Shown in pieces: positions 1 to 7,680 of a stretch of 27,922 nucleotides of DNA. A program made the translations under genes and the position numbers. The stretch is from IMG/VR virus record IMGVR_UViG_3300034109_001404, positions 1-27,922 of that record; one strand, 5' to 3'. This DNA comes from a virus. A model generated the notes under the pieces. That model was not told the DNA's origin. It saw nothing but the letters and a program-made list of their open reading frames with translations, and did no database searches. Numbering within the stretch: the stretch's first letter is position 1; every line of letters starts with the position of its first letter.

Positions 1-1029
1 AAGGCTTTAGAAGATGCCCTGGAAAGTCCTGAAGTTTACGAAAAGGAAGATCCTAAACCCGTTCAGTCAGTACAACAGCAACTTATATCTGCGGCCATTC
101 CTTTGGCTATTAGTATTGGTGCTGCGATCGCACCGGAAATAATTTTTGCAGGTGCAGCGTTTTCCCTAACAGAATGCTTGATCGCGGCTGCTACGGGTGA
201 GGCTGCTAGTTGGGCTGCCAGTAAAGCGGTAGACAAATTAGATATCGATCCTGTGGCCAAGTTAGGCATTAGTCTTGCTGTGGGGGCTTTAGCAGGGGGA
301 ACTCCTGCTGCGATTTTCCAGGTTAAACGAATTAAAAAAGCTAAAGATATTGCTGTTAAAAATACTGCACAACTCAAAGATGCTTTGGAAATAGATATTG
401 TCAATGACAATAGTAATAAATTTTATTATGTAGCAACAGCGAGGGATTTACAGAATAAAATTGAATTCAATTCAGTGATGTATAAAAAACAAATAGAAGA
501 TATTAATCTCACAATAGAAGGATTAGAATCTAGTCTTGATGAAATCAAGAGATTATCAAAACTACCCAGTGAATATTCTCTCCGTCTCTTTAGTCCCACC
601 GCATCTAAAATTGAATCGGTCATTAAAAAATTAACTGCAAAAAAAGATAACCTACTTAATATTGCCGAAGGTGATATTTACAAAGATTCAAAGAGATTGT
701 CGGAAGGAATAGAAAATATAATTATTCCTTTTGATCTCAAAGGTGCAAAAGAGCCGGAAATGTTGTTTAATATGGTTAACGAACAAAGTCAATTGGTTTA
801 TAAGGCGACAAATGATATCGAAAAGTTTTATAAGGGATGGGGTGATTTATACAAAGAATTAGAAGATACATATCGTGAATCAGCAATGACTTTAAATAGA
901 TATCACTTAGATATTGACTCTAAATCTATAAAATATAGCGACGAAGTTGTGGGGTTAGAACGCACAAAACGAAATCAGCAATTTAACGAACAACTTAATG
1001 AAGCATTTAATAAAACCTTGGGACTTTAA
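1..1029 (+). CDS. Partial paralog 1 of hydrophobic-core/coiled-coil family (5' end outside window)
   Basis: The reading frame is open from base 1, so the gene starts before the window and the ATG at 103 is internal. The first residues (KALEDALESPEVYEKE) match residues about 197-209 of the 589-residue paralog at 3366, followed by the same Ala/Gly-rich hydrophobic region (PEIIFAGAAFSLTE) and a C-terminal helical part. Both proteins end with a shared block around NRYHLDIDSK. The upstream head seen in the paralogs is missing only because of the window edge. The stop lies 3 bases before the next start, so the two are probably co-transcribed. Function unknown; the hydrophobic region suggests membrane contact, which is inference. 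Confidence 0.85.
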   Translation, partial: KALEDALESPEVYEKEDPKPVQSVQQQLISAAIPLAISIGAAIAPEIIFAGAAFSLTECLIAAATGEAASWAASKAVDKLDIDPVAKLGISLAVGALAGGTPAAIFQVKRIKKAKDIAVKNTAQLKDALEIDIVNDNSNKFYYVATARDLQNKIEFNSVMYKKQIEDINLTIEGLESSLDEIKRLSKLPSEYSLRLFSPTASKIESVIKKLTAKKDNLLNIAEGDIYKDSKRLSEGIENIIIPFDLKGAKEPEMLFNMVNEQSQLVYKATNDIEKFYKGWGDLYKELEDTYRESAMTLNRYHLDIDSKSIKYSDEVVGLERTKRNQQFNEQLNEAFNKTLGL

Positions 1030-1032
1030 ATT

Positions 1033-3360
1033 ATGAACGAACAACTCCTATTAATCGCTAAATTCCAATCGCACCTGTTAATACTGGCGAACGCGATGAT
1101 GCCACCACCCCCTGCACCCCCGCAACCAGGAATGCCACCTGTTGACCCGCAACAAGCGCAGATGCAGCAACAACAACAAGCCCAGATGCAACAGGTTAAC
1201 GATTTCGATACCCTGATTCAACAAGGGGAAGAAATTACTACCGAATCGTTGCGGAAATTGGTTGCCGATCCGATGTTCCGCGATCGCTGCAAATTAGAAG
1301 AAAATCAACCGATGGCGAAACTAATCAAACGGGTTATGTTGTCGGTAGGCGATAACCCTGAGCTAACCCAAGCGTTTGATGATTGGTTGGATATCGAAAC
1401 CAAGGAATTGTCCGATCAATACGGGGATACCACTAATCCCATAGCTCAAGCTATTCGTAAGGGAGTTGTGGTATTACCTACTACCGCACCGTTAGACCAA
1501 AAACTTGAATTTGCGATCGCACGTTATTATGCCTACTGCCAAGCAATTCAACAATCTGAGTTCTATGAAAATAAACAACGGCTACTCGGTCAAACAATGG
1601 CTTCTGCTGTTCCGGTTGGTGTTGGATTAGCGATCGCACTTCCCCCCGAAACCCTAATTCCCTTGATTTATGAAAAGGGGATTCGGTGGGATGGGATTGT
1701 GGATTCGTCTGTAATTGCGGAAGCGGTTGATACCCTAGAACATCAATCCAATGAAGCGGTGCAGGTATCAGACCCAACAGTACGGGATGCTTCTAAATTA
1801 GTGGTGGGATTTCTGGCGGGGGGAATTGTTGCCCATGTTGGCAATGTCAAATTGAGTAAGGATTTTACCGATAAAGATAAAACTTTGTCCGATCAAAAGA
1901 TGGGGAAAATACTAGGGTTAGACCCTTCCTTATTTGGTCAAATTCGTAATGATATTTCCAGTCTCACTCAGGTAGAAGCCCCCATTCCTGTTCCCGCCAA
2001 TGCCAAAAAGGTAGCCAAACAATCCCATGAGGACTTAAAAAAGGAAGCTCAACGGATTATTACTGAACAGGATCAGAAGGAATCTGAGGAGACAGAGAAA
2101 AGAATTGCGATCGCTCAAGCTAACCAAAAGATGCGGGAGCGAGTTAATCAACAGGTATCCCGTCAGGAGAAGCAAGTTAAGCAGTTCGAGGAATTTTTGA
2201 GTGATTTGGAATTGGAGATTTACGAGAAAATTGATGAATACAAGTCACAGGTATTTGGGTTAAATGAAACCCTGAATTTGTTCGCTAAGGATGTCGCTAA
2301 AAAATACAAAGATTTATTAGATCAATTTAAGTCCTTTAATCCAGAAAAGGATAAGATTGTTCCTTTCTTTGAAAAGTTAGACCAGAATAAATTATTAAAA
2401 TTCAGCAAAGAGATTAACGAATTTTCCCAACTTCTATCCAAGGAAGATGAAAACGTTGACTCTAAGTTTTTCAAGCAGAGTGATTACTTGCAGGATGCCA
2501 TGAATCGGATCATGGGACTCAATGAATTACCAACGGTTGTTTCTCAGGAAGAATTAGATCAAAGGATAAAGTCTAAGGAAACTGAAATATTAAAAGGGTT
2601 TAAGAATTGGTTCAATCCCAGAAAACGGAGTCAAACCGAATATACGGGAATTGAATTGTTTGAACAATATAAAAATGGCTTCTTTATTACGGATGCTGGA
2701 ATATTTGGGAATGGTTGTTATGGGGTAGTAGGGAAAGGGAAACCGGAAGTTGCTGCATCGGCGGGAGCATCTATCAATTACTACAAAGAGAGAAGCATCT
2801 TTTTAGCGGTAGACCGAGTGTTTTTAGGATCTTGTGTGATGCGAATGAGTTTAGCTCAGGATGCTAAAAATATTACCTTGGAGAAGTTGACGACTTACCA
2901 TGAGTCGTTGATGAAGCACTTTAAGGAAAAAGATATTCCTAAAGATATTAAGTTGGTGTTGGAAGATCCGGGTCGGTTGGCTAGTTTGTTGGGGTATGAT
3001 GCGATCGCGGTTCCCCAAGACAATACAATTATTATTTTAAACAGGGGTAAAACCTGTGTTCAGAATCGTGCTTTTGGGACGGTGATTGATGTTGCGCCTA
3101 AACCTTATCAAGTTAAGTATCCTCAATTGAGGGATAAGTTGGGATGGTTGATGCCGAAGATTAGGAGTGCGATCGGGGCAGAAAACCAATTTGATTTTGT
3201 CAGTAAGGTTATGGTGTTTCGGTCTGAGATTGAGTTACCCAATAACTACAAAAAAATCCTCTCCCAATCTGAGGAGAAGATGGTTAAGGAGGAGGGTAAT
3301 ATTCAGCGAATCTCGACTGAACAAAGCAAGTTAAATTTTATTTCCAAAACAAAGGCGTAA
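1033..3360 (+). CDS. Paralog 2: hydrophobic-core protein with C-terminal ADP-ribosyltransferase-like domain
   Basis: A 775-residue protein. Residues about 24-56 are Pro/Gln-rich (PPPPAPPQP, then runs of Q). Residues about 57-180 match the helical block of the paralogs (FRDR, AQAIRKG). A hydrophobic region at about 188-275 and a long charged coiled coil at about 330-530 follow. The last third (about 539-675) resembles ADP-ribosyltransferase domains seen near phage head genes and in toxins: GIFGNGCYG, CVMRMSL, DPGRLASLLGYDAIAV and IIILNRGKTCVQ occur in the expected order. The tyrosine-arginine-glycine that usually opens the NAD site reads Tyr-Thr-Gly here, so activity is uncertain. Unlike the paralogs it lacks RDxxGKFAKKG and has a different first 20 residues. 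No clear Shine-Dalgarno; translation may be coupled to the gene 3 bases upstream. The domain call rests on motif memory, not a search. Confidence 0.8.
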   Translation: MNEQLLLIAKFQSHLLILANAMMPPPPAPPQPGMPPVDPQQAQMQQQQQAQMQQVNDFDTLIQQGEEITTESLRKLVADPMFRDRCKLEENQPMAKLIKRVMLSVGDNPELTQAFDDWLDIETKELSDQYGDTTNPIAQAIRKGVVVLPTTAPLDQKLEFAIARYYAYCQAIQQSEFYENKQRLLGQTMASAVPVGVGLAIALPPETLIPLIYEKGIRWDGIVDSSVIAEAVDTLEHQSNEAVQVSDPTVRDASKLVVGFLAGGIVAHVGNVKLSKDFTDKDKTLSDQKMGKILGLDPSLFGQIRNDISSLTQVEAPIPVPANAKKVAKQSHEDLKKEAQRIITEQDQKESEETEKRIAIAQANQKMRERVNQQVSRQEKQVKQFEEFLSDLELEIYEKIDEYKSQVFGLNETLNLFAKDVAKKYKDLLDQFKSFNPEKDKIVPFFEKLDQNKLLKFSKEINEFSQLLSKEDENVDSKFFKQSDYLQDAMNRIMGLNELPTVVSQEELDQRIKSKETEILKGFKNWFNPRKRSQTEYTGIELFEQYKNGFFITDAGIFGNGCYGVVGKGKPEVAASAGASINYYKERSIFLAVDRVFLGSCVMRMSLAQDAKNITLEKLTTYHESLMKHFKEKDIPKDIKLVLEDPGRLASLLGYDAIAVPQDNTIIILNRGKTCVQNRAFGTVIDVAPKPYQVKYPQLRDKLGWLMPKIRSAIGAENQFDFVSKVMVFRSEIELPNNYKKILSQSEEKMVKEEGNIQRISTEQSKLNFISKTKA

Positions 3361-3425
3361 AACAAATGTCAGACACGGCTAGATTATGTGAATTATTGCA
3401 AGCCCAAACTCAACTGTTGCGAATC
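3341..3425 (+). repeat. Duplicated junction and head of paralog 3 (copy 1)
   Basis: Nearly matches 5177-5260: both start with TTTCCAAAACAA before the ATG and continue through the first 18 or so codons. Marks the unit of tandem gene duplication. Confidence 0.75.
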
Positions 3426-5135
3426 CGAATTGCAGCAGCAGAGGGTACGAAGGAATATAAGGCGGATTGGCTAAAGAATACCGATACCGTAGTTCGGGAT
3501 GGAAGTGGGAAGTTTGCCAAGAAAGGGACTTCATCAGCAACACCAGAAACCCCAACACCAGGGCAACCCCCAACGGTGCAGGAAAAAGTTGGTCAGGCAG
3601 TTTCAGATACAAAAAAAGTCACCTCCCTGTTGTTAGAAGGGGGTGAGGTTTCTGTTGAGATGTTGAAGAAATTGTTGACGGACAAGGATTTCCGCAGACG
3701 GGCAGGACTAGAGGTAGGTCAAACCGGAGCGCAAGCAATTAAACGATTAGCTGAAGCCGCAAAGGTTAATCCTGAATTTACTAAGAAACTAGATAGCTAC
3801 ATTAATAAATTTAATCAGGATTTAATTAAGGAATATGGGGATGACGGGGGTGCAATGGCTCAGGCTATTCGCAAGCACGGTAATCTTCCCCCTGGTGATA
3901 ATTTGCAACAACGTTTGGAGCTACAGGTTGCTAAATACAAGGCTTATGAAGATGCTTTAGGTAGTCCCGAAGTTTATGAAAAAGAAGAACCTGCGTCAGT
4001 TGAGTCACTTGCTCAGAAGGTTATTGCTGCATCCGTTCCAATTGCTATAGGACTTGGTATTACGATTATTCCAGAAGCGATTTTTGCAGGTGCGGCTTTT
4101 TCTTTGACGGAATCATTGATTGCCTTTGCTGCGGGTGAAGCGGGGGTATTTGCTGCGGATAAAGCAATGGACAAGCTAGAAGTTGATAATCCTGTTGCTA
4201 GATTGGGAATTGGGCTTGCTGTTGGTGCTTTAACGGGCGGAACGGCTGTAATGGGATTCAAGACTGTTCGAGCTAAAAAGGCCAAGGATCTTGCTTATAT
4301 AAGTACAAAAGAAACAAAAGACGCTTTTTTGGAGTTTGTTGATCCTGCCTATGTAAAAAAACAGGAACAATTAAACGAAGCATTGATTCCAAGTCTTGCT
4401 ATGGCAGGTATTATTGATACAAATAAAATAAGTTTACTTTATCACAAAATAAACACCTCGTTTACCAACCTAAATGGGCATGGAATCGATCTAACTAAAG
4501 ATCAACTTCTGCTTGTGATCAAAGGTTTAGAACGTAACCCAGCCACTAAATCTAGCCCAACAATAGATAAAATTAACTTAGTTATTAAAAAACTAGAATC
4601 CAAACAAAACCATTTGGAAAGTTTAATGAGTGGCGATGATTTTAAAAAGTTGAAAAAAGCTGCGGACGACATAGACAAGAGCCTACAAAGGGAGTCTATA
4701 CAAAGAGAATCCGTCCAAAGACTAGAGAAACTAAAATCAAAGAAAAAGGGATTAAGCTATTTAAGGGATTTAGAAAAAAAAGAGTTAGCTAAAATGATTG
4801 ACGAGAGAGACAAAGTATTTGACGAAGTTAGTCAGAGCCTCTCCGATTTTTACGGTAAAGGATGGGGGGAAATTTTTGACGGTATAGAAGAATCCTATCT
4901 TGAAGCCGCAATGTTAATGAATAGATATCATTTGGATATTGATTCTAAAACGATTAAATACGTTGATAAGGTAACGCCCGATTACATTCAAAAATCCAGA
5001 ATACGCAAAAAAGAATTTGAAATTCAGGAGAAAAAAGAACGAAAAGAAGCTCTAGCTGCATTGGAAAAACGAGCAAAACAAATGGAGAAAGAACAAAAAG
5101 AATCTTTAGCTGCATGGGAGAAACTAAGAAAATAA
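3366..5135 (+). CDS. Paralog 3: head motif, hydrophobic core, coiled-coil tail
   Basis: A 589-residue protein starting 5 bases after the previous stop, with AAAGG about 10 bases before the ATG. The head (residues 1-54) carries LCELLQAQ, ADWLKN and the RDxxGKFAKKG motif, followed by a short Pro/Thr linker. Residues about 75-215 form a helical block with AQAIRKH and an EVYEKEE end. Residues about 218-290 are Ala/Gly-rich and hydrophobic (IPEAIFAGAAFSLTE, then GIGLAVGALTGG). The remainder is highly charged and probably coiled coil, with NRYHLDIDSKTIKY as in paralog 1 and a Lys/Glu-rich end. No enzymatic motif is visible. The head is nearly identical in DNA to that of the next gene, pointing to recent tandem duplication. 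Function unknown. Confidence 0.88.
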   Translation: MSDTARLCELLQAQTQLLRIRIAAAEGTKEYKADWLKNTDTVVRDGSGKFAKKGTSSATPETPTPGQPPTVQEKVGQAVSDTKKVTSLLLEGGEVSVEMLKKLLTDKDFRRRAGLEVGQTGAQAIKRLAEAAKVNPEFTKKLDSYINKFNQDLIKEYGDDGGAMAQAIRKHGNLPPGDNLQQRLELQVAKYKAYEDALGSPEVYEKEEPASVESLAQKVIAASVPIAIGLGITIIPEAIFAGAAFSLTESLIAFAAGEAGVFAADKAMDKLEVDNPVARLGIGLAVGALTGGTAVMGFKTVRAKKAKDLAYISTKETKDAFLEFVDPAYVKKQEQLNEALIPSLAMAGIIDTNKISLLYHKINTSFTNLNGHGIDLTKDQLLLVIKGLERNPATKSSPTIDKINLVIKKLESKQNHLESLMSGDDFKKLKKAADDIDKSLQRESIQRESVQRLEKLKSKKKGLSYLRDLEKKELAKMIDERDKVFDEVSQSLSDFYGKGWGEIFDGIEESYLEAAMLMNRYHLDIDSKTIKYVDKVTPDYIQKSRIRKKEFEIQEKKERKEALAALEKRAKQMEKEQKESLAAWEKLRK

Positions 5136-5176
5136 ATAGAGGAAGACTTGAAAAAAATCATAAACAATAATTTGTA

Positions 5177-5260
5177 TTTCCAAAACAAGGATTAAAATCA
5201 ATGTCAGACACAGCTAGATTATGCGAATTATTACAAACCCAAGCTCAATTACTGCGAGTC
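5177..5260 (+). repeat. Duplicated junction and head of paralog 4 (copy 2)
   Basis: Second copy of the block at 3341-3425; differences are mainly silent changes within the coding part. Confidence 0.75.
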
Positions 5261-7651
5261 CGAATTGCAGCAGAAGCCGGAATTAAGGAATACGAGGCAG
5301 ATTGGTTGCCGGAAGCCAAACAGGTGATGCGGGACGCGACCGGGAAGTTTGCAAAAAAAGGGGCGACGGTAGATGTTCCCCAGCAACCTACTCCCGTACA
5401 ACCGGGGATGCAAATGCCACAATTACAAGTCCCTCAAGTTTCTATTCCCCAACCGCAACAAATTCAACAACAGGTTCAGAATGTAACCCAGAATGTTAAT
5501 CAAGAAGCTCAGGAATTGAAACGGGAAATCGTTAGCAAGTTGTTAGCGATTCGGGAGCAAGCGCAGAATCCCGAACAGGTTAAGGAGAATGTTCAAAAAG
5601 CGGTTGAGCAAAAGGTTGAGGACGTTAAAACTGATATTGCCGAGAAGAAACTTGAGGTTTCTAGTGAATTAGTTGAATTGGCTTCTAAAGGATTGGATAA
5701 ATTGGTTGAAACAAATCCCGAATTTACCGACAAACTTCTTGATTTGATGTTTGGGGTTGATGCTCAAGAAGCTAGGGATAGGCTTGCCGATATGTGGGAA
5801 GAACTTCACCCCGAACTACCTAACGCAATTAAGCCAGACCCTTACAAGGAACTGGCTGAAGATTTAATGAATTTGCGAGGGGGAGATCCCAAGGAATTAG
5901 GGAAGGATTTGCTTCGGGCATTTAATAAAGTTGGGTACGATTATAACAAAATGTTAGATGACCTGAATAATATGCCCGACAAACCTCCGTTCGTTCAGGT
6001 GATGGGAAAAGCTGCGGCAATGACGATTCCCATTGCTATGTTTTTGGGGGCAACTTTAGCACCGGAAATTGGGATAGGGATGTTTATGGGTGATAATTTA
6101 GCAATTATTTTAACCAATGCTGCGGTAGGACAATTCTGGAGTTTTGCAGCAAATAAGGTAATGGATAAAGCGGAAGTTGATAATCCAATTGCAAGAATTG
6201 GAGTTGATTTATTGGTGGGAACCGCAGCAACTTCGGGAGCTTTGGATGTTCGGGGTATTTATAGACTGGGATTTCACAGATCTGCGAAAATAGCTGAATC
6301 ACGGGTTGATGATTTTATTGCGAATTTTGATAATTATGTGAGAGAAAATATTGTTAGTGGTAAAGCAATTGAAAAAATAGAGTTGAAAAAAAACAACGTA
6401 TTAAGAGATTTAGATGAATCCAATCATATTGTATTTACACTTGGCGGGGCAGGAGACACAGACAAAGCTCAGTCCAAGTTAATTGCTTTAACATTAAATA
6501 GAAGCAAAGACCAAGAAATTGAAAAGACGGTATTCTTTCCTTTTGTCGATAGAAAAATTTTCGCACCTGATTTAACCAAAGAAGATACAGAATTGATAGC
6601 ACTAGGTAAAGCCGGAAGGGAATATTTTAAAGCAACCATGAAGAACTTCCATAACGAGGATGCTATTTCGCTTGCCGTTCAAGTTGCTGCTTTAAAGAAA
6701 AAATATCCAGAAAAAGAAGTGACATTAATGGGGTATTGTGGCGGAGGATTAATAGCAAGAGAAGCCAGTGAAATATTAAAAATAATGGGAGTGAAAACAA
6801 AAAATAATATAACCATTGCGAGTCCTTTTGCTGGAATGACATCCGCCCAAGATTTTACGAATATACTTTCCGAAAATGATGTTTACCTAAACTTCCTTAG
6901 ACCAAGAAATAATTTGTATTTAAACACTGTTACAGATCACATGGAATATTTTGAAGATCCATTTTTAAAAAAGATGTTAGCAAGAATATTGGGTGATCAA
7001 AATGTAGAAACAAAAGATCTTAAATTATACAATGAATTTACAAAAATCACAGAAGAAATGAGTACAGGATATATCTATAAAAAATTCAACCTAGCGTTTG
7101 ATGACTTAAAAGAAGTTGGATTGAATTTCTTTAAAAAACAAAGGAAAATCAATTCCGATGATTACATTGAAATAGTTAAAAAAATGGACGGAGAATCTGT
7201 TGATATTTACAAAAAAAGAGAGCAGGTAAAAATAGGTTTAAACGAAATGGAATACGAACTAATGAAAAACCAAGAATCCGACAAAGAAGTGTTATCTTTA
7301 TTTTTAAAACTAAGAAAGAATTATGAAGAAGGTATAGATACTTTTTTGGCGAATATATACAGAGAAAGATATCTCGGATTAGATATTCAAGTATTATTAA
7401 AAAACAATATTAAAGAGGTTGATTTAGACTCAGTATTGGGAAAACAGAATATTGACAATCACAAACAAGAAATACAATCAATAAAGGATTATCTTAAAAA
7501 AATAGAAGATATCATATCCGATCAAGGAGAAGAATCTTCTTTGAGTTTTGCGACCTATACGAAAAATAAACTTAAAAAGAGTTTGGCGATCAAGGAGTAT
7601 AATCTTGATCTTGCTATAAAGAACGCAGAGAGCAAGATCAAGAGAAAATAG
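5201..7651 (+). CDS. Paralog 4: hydrophobic-core protein with alpha/beta-hydrolase-like domain
   Basis: An 816-residue protein with AAGGA 9 bases before the ATG. It has the shared head (LCELLQTQ, RDATGKFAKKG), a Pro/Gln-rich linker at about 63-100, helices, and a hydrophobic Ala/Gly-rich region at about 265-350. Residues about 408-600 look like an alpha/beta hydrolase: HIVFTLGGAGD as a possible oxyanion strand, GYCGGG as a nucleophile elbow with Cys513 where most lipases have Ser, and a candidate His580 in TDHMEYFEDP. A Cys in this position is known in PHA synthases, but nothing else here points to PHA. The C-terminal part is charged and helical. A perfect 13-bp inverted repeat sits just before the stop. 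Substrate unknown; the fold call is from motifs only. Confidence 0.85.
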   Translation: MSDTARLCELLQTQAQLLRVRIAAEAGIKEYEADWLPEAKQVMRDATGKFAKKGATVDVPQQPTPVQPGMQMPQLQVPQVSIPQPQQIQQQVQNVTQNVNQEAQELKREIVSKLLAIREQAQNPEQVKENVQKAVEQKVEDVKTDIAEKKLEVSSELVELASKGLDKLVETNPEFTDKLLDLMFGVDAQEARDRLADMWEELHPELPNAIKPDPYKELAEDLMNLRGGDPKELGKDLLRAFNKVGYDYNKMLDDLNNMPDKPPFVQVMGKAAAMTIPIAMFLGATLAPEIGIGMFMGDNLAIILTNAAVGQFWSFAANKVMDKAEVDNPIARIGVDLLVGTAATSGALDVRGIYRLGFHRSAKIAESRVDDFIANFDNYVRENIVSGKAIEKIELKKNNVLRDLDESNHIVFTLGGAGDTDKAQSKLIALTLNRSKDQEIEKTVFFPFVDRKIFAPDLTKEDTELIALGKAGREYFKATMKNFHNEDAISLAVQVAALKKKYPEKEVTLMGYCGGGLIAREASEILKIMGVKTKNNITIASPFAGMTSAQDFTNILSENDVYLNFLRPRNNLYLNTVTDHMEYFEDPFLKKMLARILGDQNVETKDLKLYNEFTKITEEMSTGYIYKKFNLAFDDLKEVGLNFFKKQRKINSDDYIEIVKKMDGESVDIYKKREQVKIGLNEMEYELMKNQESDKEVLSLFLKLRKNYEEGIDTFLANIYRERYLGLDIQVLLKNNIKEVDLDSVLGKQNIDNHKQEIQSIKDYLKKIEDIISDQGEESSLSFATYTKNKLKKSLAIKEYNLDLAIKNAESKIKRK
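7603..7643 (+). repeat. Perfect 13-bp inverted repeat before the stop of paralog 4
   Basis: 7603-7615 pairs with 7631-7643, 15-base loop, ending 5 bases before the stop codon. No T run follows, so it is not a standard terminator. It is the only strong stem near the convergent gene ends. Confidence 0.7.
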
Positions 7652-7680
7652 AAAATCATAATGCAAAAAGTTAGTTCAAA

